Notes: generated by a model not told the origin, from the letters alone. A stretch of 64,000 nucleotides of DNA from Dastarcus helophoroides (GCA_028583605.1 CM053333.1:33005051-33069050), one strand, 5' to 3'. Numbered from the stretch's first letter, positions 36,070-48,159 are shown. Made by a program: numbers and translations.

Positions 36070-36439
36070 TGTTACGGGCTTATCGGTTCGAATTGATTAA
36101 CACTTCAATTGAATAAGACAAACTCAACTCGGATCACTACAAACGAAACAATTAACTCACTTATTGATTTCTAACTGTTAACTCACTACTTAACTACACC
36201 GACTCTAACTAACTGACTCAAGAGAAAGCTAACCGCCTTATATAGTTTTGGCTCCCAGGTTTTAGAAAAATCCCGCAGATAAGGCTTATCGTTCTAGAAA
36301 TTTCTGGAACGGTTATCTGCCATTTGTTTCGTTATCGCGACCGCTTTCCCCTTATCAGATCATTCTAGAAACTTTTCTTATGTACTAAATTCAACAATTC
36401 TATTCTAAATTCTATTCCATCTATTTACATTGCGTTACA
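36070..36439 (+). mobile_element. Solo LTR, 370 bp, with target-site duplication
   Basis: Begins TGTTACGGGCTTATCGG and ends ATTGCGTTACA; the tips are imperfect inverted repeats (TGTTACG/CGTTACA). The left flank ends in ATATAT and the right flank begins ATATAT, so a 4-6 bp target duplication is present. TTATATAGTTTTGGC is a TATA-like promoter element. Ends and duplication length suit a Ty3/Gypsy-type element, but no internal region is present for proof. Relatives lie at 19508, 19839 and 47084. Confidence 0.85.
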
Positions 36440-37054
36440 ATATATACATGTACAATGAAAATAAAACAGTAACAAGCAACAACAATTTAAATGTTTAGCT
36501 GCTTCTTTAACTACTTTATACTTTAAATTAGCTGCTTTAAGTTAAGTTTTAACTTGAATTTTTTATGTTTTCGAAGAGTTTAAATTTTAAATTTCGAAAA
36601 ATGTAAAATTTTAAGAATTAAAATTTAAATTTTGAAAAAAAAGGAGCACAATGGGTCCGGAAAGGGTGACAAAAGTGCTGGCCTCAACTCTAGGCAACCC
36701 AACTCGAATCCAGAATCCAAAAGGAGCTATCTCAGGTTTGAAGGTATTTTAAATAAAAAAACCGTTTTGAAATTTTTAAAACGAGCCAGCGTTTTGAAAA
36801 AATAAGTTAAACAAAAATGTTTTAAAACTTCCACTTTTTTAAAGTAAGTTTAAGGTTTTGAGGAAAATTTTCATCTTTAATCTTAAAGTTTTCTTTTTCT
36901 AGAACCTTCCCAATGAAAGTTGTAATTTTATTAGAATTTAAAGCTATGTGATTAATCAAAATTTCGTGTTAAATGTAGAATTTAATTTGTGGCAATTTTG
37001 AGTCTCGCGCGAAATGTGAACTTTTTTCTCGAAATATGATATTAATTTTTTTTT
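36440..37054. other. AT-rich DNA, no gene
   Basis: A-rich motifs and unique sequence; nothing further is supported. Confidence 0.5.
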
Positions 37055-37277
37055 GTGGAACGGACTGGTCCTTGGTTATCTTCAAAAATTGAAATACAAA
37101 TCTTGTCCCGTGAAACCAATAAAGAATAAAAAACAGAACAGAGGTTGCTTTAACGCGTTTCGACAGCTAAGCTATCTCTCTGAAGATGATAGCTTGGCTA
37201 TCGAAACGCGTTAGAGCAACCTCTGTTGTATTTTTTAATCTTTCTTGGTTTCAGCGGACCAGATTTGTATTTCAATG
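37055..37277. mobile_element. Family C foldback element, best copy
   Basis: Left arm (about 37088-37174) and right arm (about 37186-37275) are inverted copies, carrying AAATACAAATCTTGTCCC with its complement, and AGGTTGCTTTAACGCG with its complement. The centre contains a hammerhead-like fold. GGAACGGACTGGTCCTTGG marks the left end. No coding frame. Possibly a terminal-repeat derivative of a Penelope-like element; a foldback DNA element is the alternative. Confidence 0.8.
37176..37216 (+). ncRNA. Hammerhead-like ribozyme, family C
   Basis: CTGAAGA at 37180-37186 fits the CUGANGA core. After one extra T (37187), helix II is six Watson-Crick pairs, GATAGC (37188-37193) with GCTATC (37197-37202), loop TTG. 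GAAAC is at 37203-37207, then a two-pair helix III with loop GC, and cleavage triplet GTT ending at 37212. Helix I is CTCT (37176-37179) with AGAG (37213-37216). The extra nucleotide before helix II and the short helix I are departures from the canonical fold, so activity is uncertain. Minus-strand relatives lie at about 37712-37762 and 39032-39078. Confidence 0.55.
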
Positions 37278-37619
37278 GCTTGTTTTTTTGATATGTTACA
37301 AGATTCGTCTAATTGTTTGACTGTAACATCCGTTTTTGAAAGTATATAATTTGTTCAGCTTACTATCAGTTCCAAAAACTGATATGAAAGTCAACTAGAT
37401 TAGTGCAACCTTTCATGAGATAAAAAAAATCAGGCAATGCGTGAGTAGGTGTGGGCAAATATTGAAAAAATATTGAAAGGAGTGACCGGCGAAGAAAAAG
37501 CCAATAAAACTACATACAAAAAAATTGAAAAAAAGTGTTGTTATTGAAGCTGAAAGTTTACAAAGAACCAAACGTAAATGTGAACTTTTTTCTCGAAATA
37601 TGATATTACATTTTCATTT

Positions 37620-37766
37620 TTTGGTGAAACGGACTGGTCCTTGGCTAACTTCAAAAATTGAAATACAAATCTTGTCCCGTGAAACCAAGAAAGATTAAAA
37701 AACACAACAGAGGTTGCCCTAACGCGTTTCGACAGCCAAGCTATCATCTTCAGAGAGATACTATGA
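37620..37766 (-). repeat. Family C half-element with hammerhead-like motif
   Basis: Reads from GGACTGGTCCTTGGCTAAC to ATCATCTTCAGAGAGATAC. On the minus strand it has CUGAAGA, helix II GAUAGC with GCUGUC (one G-U pair in place of the A-U at 37190/37200) and GAAACGCGUU. Confidence 0.8.
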
Positions 37767-38940
37767 TGACATTAAAGTTTGAAGAAAAAATCAAAGTATT
37801 ATTTTATACAAAAAAGCCGGAATTTTAAAGAAGTTGGCATTTTCAAAAAAGTCAAAACTTAGAAAAAAGTCGAAATTTTCAAAATGAAGTGAACGTTTGA
37901 AGAAAAAGTCGCAATTTTGGGAATCGAACGGGAAAATATGGACATTTTGAAAAGAGTGGATATTTTAAAATATCTAAATTATTATTTTTATTATTATTAT
38001 CGTTATTACTATTAAATTTCAAAGAAAGTTCTAATTAAAAAAAAACAAACATTTCAAGTAAGTCGATGTTTTCAAAAATCGAAACTTTAAACAATTCAAA
38101 ATTTCAAAAATGTAAATAGTTAAAAAAAATCTGATTTAAAAACAGTCAAATTTGCAAAAAAGGGGGAAATTTCCAGTTAACATTTTAAAAAAGGTGTACA
38201 TTTTCCATAACAAGATGGACATTTTAAAAAAAGGCCAAAGTTTTTAAAAATAAGGTCGAAAATGTGAAAAAAGTCAAAATTTTTCAGAAAAAATTCACAA
38301 CTTTGAAATAAAGTTAAAATATTTAAAAAATTTGAAACATTCAAAAGAAAATTTTTAAAAATGTTCAAGTTTTCTTTTTTGAAAATTTGAAAAAAAGAAA
38401 TGATGACATTAAAGTTCGAAAAAAAAATCAAAGTATTATTTTATAAAAAAAGGCGGAATTTTAAAGATGCTTGGATTTTCAAAAAAAGTTAAAATCTCAA
38501 AAAGGTTGAAATTTTCAAAATGAAGTTAACGTTTCACAAAAAAGTTGTAATTTTGAGCATCGAACGAGAAAATGTGGACATTTTGAAAAGAGAGGATATT
38601 TTAAACTATCAAAATTATTATTATTATTAGCAAATTTCAATGAAAGATCAAATTAATAAAAGAACAAACATTTCTAGTGATTCAGTGCTTTCAAAAAGTG
38701 AAACCTAATAAATTTCACATTTTGACAAAAATTGAAATGTTTAGAAAAATGTAATTTAAAAATAGTCAAATTTGCAAAGAAGGAGAAATTTGGAGTCACA
38801 ATTTCAAATAAGATATACATTTTCAATAAAAAGAGTAGGATCTTGAAAAATTTCCAAATTTTTCAAAAATAAGGTCGAAAATGTGAAAGAAGCCCAAATT
38901 TTTCAAAAAATTCAAAACTTCGAATTAAAGTCAAAATATT

Positions 38941-39083
38941 TGGTGCAACGGACTGGTGCTTGGTTATCTTCAAAAATTGAAATACAAATCTTGTCCCGTG
39001 AAACCAAGAAAGATTAAAAAACACAACAGAGGTTGCTCTAACGCATTTCGACAGCCAAGCTATCATCTTCAAAGAGATACTAT
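38941..39083 (-). repeat. Family C half-element
   Basis: Same structure as 37620-37766. The hammerhead-like core has TTGAAGA for CTGAAGA, changing the essential first C, so it should be inactive. Confidence 0.8.
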
Positions 39084-39930
39084 GATGACATTAAAGTTTG
39101 AAAAGAAAATCAAAGTAAGGTTTTATACAAAAAATCCGGAAATTTAAAGAATTTTAAATTTTCAAAAAAAGTCAGAACTTCTAAAAAAGTCGAATTTACA
39201 AAATAAAGTCAATGTTTGAAGAAAAAGTCGCAATTTTGGGAATCGCACGGGAAAATGTGAACATTTTGAAAAGAGTGGATACTTCAAAAGGTCAAAATTA
39301 TTATTATTATTATTACTACTAAATTTCGAAGAAAGGTCCAATTAAGGAAAAAACAAACATTTCAAGTAAGTCAATGTTTTGAAAAGTCGAAACTTTAAAA
39401 AATTCAAAATTTCAAAAAATTTTAATTGTTTAAAAAAATCTGGTTTAAAAACCGTCAAATTTGCAAAAAAAGGGGAAATTTTCAGTTAACATTTTAAAAC
39501 AGGTGTACATTTGCTATAACAAGATGGAAATTTTGAAAAAAGGCCCAACTTTTCAAAAATAAGGTTAAAAATGTGAAAAAAGTCAACATTTTTCAACAAA
39601 TTCATTACTTCCAAATAAAGTTAAAATATTAAAAAATTTTAAAACATTCAAAAGAAAATTTTCATAAACGTTGAAATTTTCAAAAAAGAAAATATTTAAC
39701 AAGGACACAAAGGATGACATTAAAGTTTGACAGAAAAAAATCAAAATATTATTTTATTCAAGAAAGCCGGAAGTTTAAAGAAGTTGGAATTTTCAAAAAA
39801 AGTCAGAACTTCAATAAAAGTCGAAATTTTCAAAATGAAGTCAACGTTTGAAGAAAAAGTTGCTATTTTGGGAATCGAACAGGAAAATATGGATATTTTG
39901 AAAAGAGTGGATATTTTAAAATATCTATAT

Positions 39931-40074
<144 letters not shown>

Positions 40075-40560
40075 CGTTACTACTACCAAATTTCAAAGAA
40101 AGTTCCAATTGAAGAAAAACAAACATTTCAAGTAAGTCGATGTTTTCAAAAATCGAAACTTTAGAAAATTCAAAATTTCAAAAATGTAAATTGTTAAAAA
40201 AAATCTGGTTTAAAAACAGTCAAATTTGCAAAAAAGGTGAAAATTTCCAGTTAACATTTTAAAAAAGGTGTACATTTTCCGTAACAAGATGGACATTTTA
40301 AAAAAAGGCCAAAGTTTTCAAAAATAAGGTCGAAAATGTGAAAAAAGTCAAAATTTTTCAAACAATTCACAACTTTGAAATAAAGTAAACAGTAAAATTT
40401 GCCAAAAAGGGGGAGATCTCTAGTTAACATTTTTAAAAAGGTGTACATTTTCCATAACAAGATGGAAATTTTGAAAAAAGGCCAATCTTTTCAAAAATAA
40501 GGTCGAAAATGTGAAAGAAGTCAAAATTTTTCAAAAAATTCAAAACTTCGAAATAAAGAT

Positions 40561-41790
40561 ATTTGGTGCAACGGACTGGTATTTGGTTATCTTCAAGAAT
40601 TAAAATACAAATCTTGTCCCCTGAAAACAAGAAAGATTTGTATTGTAAGTGAAAATATAAAAAAATTAAAACAATTTTCTTATAATTGTAAAAATGTTAG
40701 AATCCAAAAACAGAAAGTTTGTTTGCAAGTAGAATGCAAATTAGACTACAAATTCATACAGCTCTCAGGCGTGTATAGTGAACCATAGGTAGCTGAACTA
40801 CCAACAGTTGAAACACTGCCACCTAGCGAAGCGGTTGCTCTCTAGGAAAAAGTCCCCAGAAGACAAGGATTTTAATGCACAGACCAATAGGTTTGAACAT
40901 TTATTAGATTCGAAGTTTGGAAACCAAAGACCGGTTTCGATCTTGTTAGATTTCGTCAATTTGGTATATCCAACTCGAATGCTAACGGTGCAACGGACTG
41001 GTCCTTGGTTATCTTCAAAAATTGAAATACAAATCTTGTCCCCTGAAACCAAGAAAGATTTGTATTGTAAGTCAAAATATAAAAAAATTAAAACAATTTT
41101 CTTCTAATTGTAAAACTGTTAGAATCCAAAAACAGAAAGTTTGTTTGCAAGTAGAATGCAACCTAGACCACAAATTCATGCAGCCCTCCTCCAGGCATGT
41201 ATAGTGAATCATAGTTAGCTGAACTACCAACAGTTGAAACACTGCCACCTGGCGAAGAGGTTGCTCTCTAGGAACAATTCCCCAGAAGACAAGGATTCTA
41301 ATGCAGAGACCAATAGGCTTAAACATTTATTAGATTCGAAGTTTGGAAACCAAAGACCGGTTTTGATCTTGTTAGATCTGGTCAATTTGGTATATCCAAC
41401 TTAAATGCTAGCGGTGCAACGGACTGGTCCTTGGTTATCTTCAAAAATTGAAATACAAATCTTGTCTCCTGAAACCAAGAAAGATTTGTATTGTAAGTCA
41501 AAATATAAAAAAATTAAAACAATTTTCTTCTAATTGTAAAATTGTTAGAATCCAAAAACAGAAAGTTTGTTTGCAAGTAGAATGCAACCTAGACTACAAA
41601 TTCATGCAGCCCTCCAGGCATAGGTAGCTGAACTACCAACAGTTGAAACACTGCCACCTAGCGAAGAGGTTGCTCTCTAGGAACAATTTCCCAGAAGACA
41701 AGGATTCTAATGCAGAGACCAATAGCTTTGAACATTTATTAGATTCGAAGTTTGGAAACCAAAGACCGGTTTCAATCTTGTTAGATCTTT
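40561..41790. repeat. Chimeric 425-bp tandem array joining family C and family B pieces
   Basis: GCAACGGACTGGT (family C end) occurs at 40567, 40988 and 41413. Each is followed by AAATACAAATCTTGTC, then GTTTGCAAGTAGAATGCAA and the family B body and ribozyme remnant on the minus strand. The spacing is about 424 bp. Copies are nearly identical, so a C-B fusion was amplified as a unit. Ribozyme remnants lie at 40908-40980 (TTGACGA for CTGACGA), 41334-41405 (core and GAAAC both changed) and 41753-41787 (truncated). Confidence 0.85.
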
Positions 41791-42515
41791 GAGGATGATA
41801 AAAAAATGGGTTTAATGTTGTGTTTTCTCAATAATTTTCCGATTTGATCTGTTACTTCGTGAACATAAGGAAGAAAGGCTTTAGAAGAAATTATTGAATT
41901 TTATGAAGGATGAAGGGTAGGTTGAAGATGTCGTTTAATGACAGTTTCAATGTCGTGTGACTTTAACCATTGTTGCGGAGGTTGAAACGAATTTTGTTCA
42001 ACTCGTCTGAAAGATCTATCGGTTGTGAAATTGCTACAGCTCGTGAAACCAGTGAATTTATGATAGAACGTTTTTGGGAAGGGTGATGATGGGACTCTGC
42101 ATGCAAATAATGATTAGTATGGGTGGGTTTTCGATAAAGGGAATGAGAAACGCGACCGTTTGGTAAACGGGTGACCAAGAAAAGGAAGAGAACCGTTGTT
42201 TTTGATTTCCATAGTGAAGCTAACTGATCTTCCAAAAATAAATTTAGTGAATCCTTGCCATGTGGCCATACAATAAATGTGTCATCTACATAACGAAGCC
42301 AAACCTTGGGTTTTAAATCCGCAGTTTCCAACGCAGTGTTTTCAAAAGACTCCATGAAAATTTTTGCTACGACCAAGGATAAGGGTGCCGGAGACTTGTT
42401 TATAGAAGCTGCCATTGAAAGAAAAATAAGTCGATGTGAGGCACATTTCAGATAAACCAACAAGAGAATCTGCATTCTCATTGCCAGAAAGTAATTGACG
42501 TTATCATAAAAAAAA
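41789..42515 (-). pseudogene. Penelope-like element reverse transcriptase remnant
   Basis: The longest open part (42481-41963) holds the hallmark catalytic box YVDDTFIVWPHG, then RKPTHTNHYLHAESHHHPSQ and QKRSIINSLVSRA, which are diagnostic of Penelope-like reverse transcriptases. Upstream, in another frame, MCLTSTYFSFNG followed by SGT and LSLVVAKIFMESFE matches the region before the catalytic box; downstream, after a stop and frame change, AFLPYVHEVTDQIGKLLRKH matches the C-terminal end of the domain. At least three frameshifts and one stop are present, and both the N-terminal half of the domain and the GIY-YIG endonuclease are absent, so it is inactive. Its C-terminal end abuts a family B ribozyme remnant at about 41788. 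Confidence 0.9.
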
Positions 42516-42708
42516 TTTAATTTAAAACCAGTAAAATTTGCAAAAAAGGGGGAAATTTCTAGTTAACATTTTAAGAAACGTGTATATTTTCCATAACAAG
42601 ATGGAGATTTTGAAAAAAGGCCAATCTTTTCAAAAATAAGGTCGAAAAGGTGAAAGTAGTCAAAATTTTTGAAAAAATTCAAAACTTCGAAATAAAGTTA
42701 AGATATTT
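42516..42708. repeat. Fragment of the 630-bp A-rich repeat
   Basis: CAAAAAAGGGGGAAATTTC and CCATAACAAGATGGAGATTT match the end of the units at 37767-40560. Confidence 0.75.
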
Positions 42709-43290
42709 GGTGCAATGGACTGGTCCTTGATTATCTTCAAGAATTGAAATACAAATCTTGTCCCCTGGAACCAAGAAAGATTTGTATTATAAGTCTAAAT
42801 ATAAAAAAAATTAAAACAACTTTCTTCTAATTGTAAAACTGTTAGAATCCAAAAACAGAAAGTTTGTTTGCAAGTAGAATGTAACCCAGACTACAAATTC
42901 ATGCAGCCCTCTAGGCGTGTATAGTGGCGACTTATAGGTAACTGAACTACCAACAGTTGAAACACTGCCACCTAGCGAAGCGGTTGCTCTCTAGGAAAGT
43001 TCCCAGAAGACAAGGATTCTAATGCACACATCAATAGGTTTGAACATTTATTAGATTCAAAGTTTGGAACCCAAAGACCGGCGATGGCCATAGTTTCTCT
43101 ATGGACCAATAGGTGGTAGTACTAACAGTCACACGCTTGACGTCTGTAAATCTTTTAGTACTTACTCGTCGTAACATTTGTTAGCATTCTAGTTGGATAT
43201 ACCAAACTGACGAGATTTAACAAGATCAAAACCGGTCTTTGATTTCCAAATTTCGAATCTAATAAATGTTCAAACCTATTGATCTGTGTA
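42709..43290. mobile_element. Family C end plus two opposed family B fragments
   Basis: GCAATGGACTGGTCCTTGA is followed by a minus-oriented family B body (42860-43080), then a plus-oriented body from 43080 with a ribozyme at 43186-43258. That ribozyme has CTGACGA, but GAAAC is changed to AAAAC (43228), which removes an essential G. Confidence 0.8.
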
Positions 43291-45656
43291 TTAGAGGAAA
43301 GTTTGTTGTTTATCAACACAAGGCGGGGGCTTATTGTATTAAAAAAAACAGCAAACATTCGGAATCGTTCTAGGGTTTGAACGTTCCACTTAAGTTAAAA
43401 AATAACTTCTGATATAGCCATTACATAGGACCATTAAATATATCTTCCACACGGGAAGGTCTGAAGGGTTTTTTATTTAACTGACCGTGTCTCAATTTTA
43501 TTTCAAATTGTTAGCAAAATATACGTTTAGGTTTACCATCAGCTAGCATAGGCGTACTTAAGTATTCAAAATGTAATCACCTCTATTTTATCTTTTAGGG
43601 GACAATAAAACATCCAGTTAAACGAAACGAGACCCTCTTCCTGAAAATATCACATTCTGGGTTTTTATTGATGTTACATGTAGATGTATCGTGTTACTCG
43701 CCAACGTACAAATCGACAATATTCCAAAACAATTTTTCAACAAGTGTTCTGCTCGAATGGGTTTTTAATAAATAATAATAAAGACTGCTGGTCAATATTG
43801 CGAAGCCATAAAACGAGAATTGATATTTTTTATCATACATGAAACTATATATTCCTATTTTATCGACATATGCCGAAGCGGCAAATTTATTAGGATGATA
43901 TTTTATAACCATGAAAATGCATGTTGATTTAAAGTCATCGATTTCCAAATTGCTAAACCCAAAGTATAAATGGGGTTCATTTTGACATATCTGATCAAGC
44001 ATCGATTCAAATCGCAAAACTCGATGCTGCTCTTGCTAATTAATTAGATTAACAGGATTGAGAATTCTAAAGCGCCCTCGTAATTATTACTAATTAACAA
44101 TGGCGATCAACTGGTAAACTTTCGTTTAGAATGATATCGGAATTTTTATAAATTTAATGTTTTAAAATCCGAATTATTCGATATACGTAATTCGTAAACT
44201 ATATTTAACGACAATTACAACAAACGAAAATTCCACAGTATTTGGCGGTTTCTGACCGGTTAATATATGGCTGTTATATGTAGGGTAGTTTGTTTGACAT
44301 GTCATGCCAATTCATTACTTTCGAAGTTCCAAAAATTTTCAAATATTCCGTTTAATATGAACTCTCATCCAAAGTTTCTCTTAAAACTGTCTTCAGAAAC
44401 TCCACGTGTTCTTTCATCAGTTTATTACCAAATATAGTTTACGAGTTATGAAAAAAATTCTTTCGGGCAAACACCACTCCAAATCTCGAAGTAAAAAAAT
44501 GCTTATCAAGATTCCCATTCAGTTTTATTAAAACATAGCGACATCCAGCTCTATTATATCGTTTTGGACGTGACCAGAAAAGCAAGTAATTAGAGCATTT
44601 GGCGCCAGATGCCCAGATTCTGCCCTCTTCGCTACATGTGCAGCAATACTGCACTCCCTTATTGAAATTCTCTCACTTATTTTATTAACTCTGCCCCCAT
44701 ACACTTCGACAAACCACCCAGAAAAATCCCCAATTCGCACAAACGAGAACAATGTACAAAATTAAATATCACCAAAGGCTTCACATGTGCCTAAAATTCT
44801 GTTATGTCGTAGAAATATATTTGTAATTTCGTTAAGAGATTTAAGATATTATAGTCACGAAGAAAAATAAGAAAAGCGTGTCCGCTAAATAAATTTCCCC
44901 GATTCTAAAGCAGTAATCGGAATTCAAGACACAAGAGTTCCCAATTCTGGAAATGAATGAAAGAACATCTCCTAATTATATTAAGTTTGCCATACACCAG
45001 ACAATATAGGGAGCGGCGAAAAAATGTTCCCAAATGAAAAGAGGAAACCTTATTTCTTTTATTAACATCCAGATTTATCACTGCTTTTTATTGCCGGCGT
45101 AAAATGAACGCTGCGGAAAAATGAGAAAACTGACACCTGGACTTCTCTTTTGTTGTTTATGTTTTCCATCGGGCTAACCGAAATTACGGCATTAAAAATT
45201 CTTAACTCATAAAAAACTTCCGCGCCCGGTAATTTTCATTCATAAATTTTCAACCTCCAGATTTGGAAATAAGTATGCGGAAAGCAGAAATGTAATACAA
45301 CTTTAAATTGAGGGAATTGTTTTTGACTAGTTTTCCTTGAAATTGAATTCGATGGAACTAAATTGAATTAAATTAAAATTTAACACAAAATAAATTGATC
45401 GCGCTTTCACGGCCAGAGGCAAATATGCGTTTTCCAGGATTGGACCTTGTCAAGAGATTACCTACAGTACAAAAAAATGCGCTGAAAAAATAACCAAAAA
45501 TGGCTCCAACGGTTACTCCTAATTTAAGATCTTGATTTATTTTTTTAATCGAAAATTTCTTCATTTCCAAAGTAAACTTAATTTACAGAATATACAAGAA
45601 ATTGCAAGAATAAATTTCGAGCTTTTTCTGGAATTACTTCCCTAGATTTTTTTTTT
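43291..45656. other. AT-rich single-copy-looking DNA
   Basis: Frames on the minus strand at 43694-44017 and 44439-44752 have no recognised domain; the latter two overlap in different frames. A fragment at 45403-45460 (CACGGCCAGAG, TTTTCCAGGATTGGACC) resembles the terminal inverted repeat element at 62067-62270. No gene is supported. Confidence 0.45.
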
Positions 45657-46490
45657 TTTGGTGGAACGAACTGCTCCTTGGTTATCTTTAAAAATTGAAA
45701 TACAAATCTTGTCCCCTGAAACTAAGAAAGATTAAAAAATATAACAAAGGTTGCCCTAACGCGTTTCGACTGCCAAACTATCATCTTTAAAGAAATACAG
45801 CCCTCCAAGCGTGTATACTGAATCATAGGTAGCTAAACTACCAACAGTTGAAACACTGCCACCTAGCGAAGTGGTTGCTCTCTAGGAAAGTTCCCAGAAG
45901 ACAAGGATTCCAATGCACAGAAATACAGCCCTCCAAGCATGTATAGTGAATCATAGGTAGCTGAACTACCAACAGTTGAAACACTGCCACTTAACGAAGT
46001 GGTCGCTCTCTAGGAAAGTTCCCAGAAGACAAGGATTTCAATGCACAGACCAATAGGTTTGAACATACACGCCTGGAGGACTGCATGAATTTGCAGTCTA
46101 GGTTGTATTCTACTTGCACACGACATTGTTGGCGGTAACCACTGTTTTCTCTATGGACCAATAGGTGGCGGTAATCTGAGAGTCACACGCTTTAGTACTT
46201 ACTTATCGGAACATTTGTTAGCATTCGACTTTGATATACCAAACTGACGAAATCTAACAAGATCGAAACCGATCTTTGGTTTCCAAACTTCGGATCTAAT
46301 AAATGTGCAAACCTATTAGTATGTACATTAGAATCCTTGTCTTCTGGGAACTTTCCTAGAGAGCAACCGTTTCGCTAGGTGGCAGTGTCCCAACTGTTTG
46401 TAGTTCAGCTACTTATAATTCCACTATACACGCCTGGAGGGCTGCACGAATTTGCAGTCTAGGTTGTATTCTACTTGCATTAGGAAAAGT
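45657..46490. mobile_element. Family C half-element followed by family B tandem fragments
   Basis: Family C (45657-45800, with degraded ATCTTTAAAGAAATAC) runs into two direct copies of a 133-bp family B segment (45800 and 45925 onward), then an inverted family B copy with a ribozyme (46223-46296) and a complete end at 46485 (CTACTTGCA). Confidence 0.8.
46223..46296 (+). ncRNA. Family B hammerhead, probably weakened
   Basis: CTGACGA (46244-46250) and GAAAC (46265-46269) are intact and the cleavage triplet is ATC. The first pair of helix II is A-C instead of G-C, and helix III has C against A (CCGATC for CCGGTC). Both changes should lower activity. Confidence 0.6.
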
Positions 46491-46840
46491 TGGACTGCTT
46501 TTACTGAAACTTCGACCATTTTCGAAATGTCGACTTGATTTTTATGAAATTTTAAGCTCATTACTATTAAACTTTATCAACGATTAAAAAGCAACAACTA
46601 TTCAAAAATTCCACAATGTTTCAATAAATATTTGCTAACACCAGACCAGGTTTCATCGGCGATTATGCCAGCAATTTTTTTAGTTTAATAGTTATGAATA
46701 TTAAAGAATTCCACGAAGTAAGGGTTGAAAATGTCAATTATTTGAAATTTTAAGTGATTTAATATCAAAATTTCGAATTTCCTCTATTCTTTCTTAAAGT
46801 TGTTTCTCAAGAAACTTTCAAAATGTTCGCTTTTTTATTG

Positions 46841-47455
46841 CTATTTTGAAATTTCATGCAACAATCTTATCGAATTTTTGTTTAATCGTGTGTTGGTCCT
46901 CTGTCTACTACTGGTTATCGCCAACAATGTCGTGTGCAAGTAGAATGCAATCTACACTACAAATTCATGTAGCCTTGAGGCGTGTGTGGTCTGTGCATTC
47001 GAATCCTTGTCTTCTGGGAACTTTCCTAGAGAGGATCGCTTCGCTAGGTGGCAGTGTTTCAGCTGTTGGTAGTTCAGCTACACCACAGTTCACCACAATT
47101 AAACAATTAACTCACTTATTATTAACTTCTACTAACTCACTAATTACACTGACTCTAACTGACTGGCTCGAGGGAAAGCTGACCGCCTTTTATAGTTTTG
47201 GCCCCCGGCTTCCAGAACTTTTCGGCTGATAAGACTTATCGTTTGCCGAAATTTTTGGAACGCCTATCTGCCATTTGTTTCGTTATCGCGGCCGCTTTCC
47301 CCTTATCAGATCCTTCTAAAAACTTTTCTTTATTCACTAAATTATACAATTCTATTCTAAATTCTATTTCATCTATTTACATTGCGTTACACTATTTTGA
47401 AATCTCATGCAACGATCCTATCGAATTTTTGTTTAATCTGGTTGGTCCTCTGTCT
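46841..47455. mobile_element. Composite insertion flanked by a 62-bp direct repeat
   Basis: CTATTTTGAAATTTCATGCA at 46841 recurs as CTATTTTGAAATCTCATGCA at 47392, and the similarity continues through GAATTTTTGTTTAATC to TGGTCCTCTGTCT. Between the copies lie a family B fragment (46920-47083) and a 5'-truncated LTR (47084-47391) of the 36070 family, ending ATTGCGTTACA. A 127-codon frame across this is spurious. Confidence 0.75.
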
Positions 47456-48159
47456 TCGTACGTTTGTGTTTTATGTAGTAAAATAATTTACGTATCGGCT
47501 TGTTAAAAGACAATTTATTTTGTTCCATTTATGCCTTTTGTAATATATAGGATTTACAAAGCAAACGTCATTTTTGTTTCTAACTTTATGAAGCTCAAAG
47601 TCGCTTCGTTTCATTACGTAGTTTTTATAAAAGCGTCCGCTCTTTAATAAACAGTTTTTACGCTAACAGCGAATGGGTTGAAAAGCATTTAAATTCAATA
47701 TAAATCTCGCTCCCAGTTAAAAAAGTGTTTTGCGGTTGAAAGGTTCTATATCTTTTAATGAATAGTCCGCCACCTTCTCTAGAAAGCAATTTTCTCCATG
47801 CAAAGCATTTTTTCTAATTGCACGAAATTGTTTTAAAATGTGTTCCGCGGCGATGGCGAAAGTTGACAGTTAAAAAGAAGCGTGCTATATTTTACCCTTT
47901 GAATATTCATAGTCTAATATAAACGAGCAAAAATGTATCAGGCGGCGCACGAAGCACGAAATTCTGGAACGATTGGGGCGACGCTCTGATTAAAAAGGGG
48001 CTAACCCGTCGCTTAAGTCAGTTAATTCGTCTCACTAACATGAAGCTCTAGAGCCAAAGAATCAAAAAAAGTCTTGCTTGCAATGAGAAAATATTAGAAA
48101 AGAGAATTATCCAATGGTCAAGTTTTTTTAATGAACCTCTTTTTTCATCTAAAACCAAA
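47456..48159. other. Single-copy-looking DNA
   Basis: No gene or repeat was recognised. Confidence 0.45.

Noticed and set aside
44439..44752. Overlapping minus-strand frames with several cysteines
   Set aside because: Two different frames overlap, neither shows a domain or splice context, and the sequence is otherwise AT-rich and unremarkable.
46846..47229. 127-codon plus-strand frame
   Set aside because: It spans a duplicated flank, a family B fragment and a truncated LTR, so it is a chance fusion of repeats.
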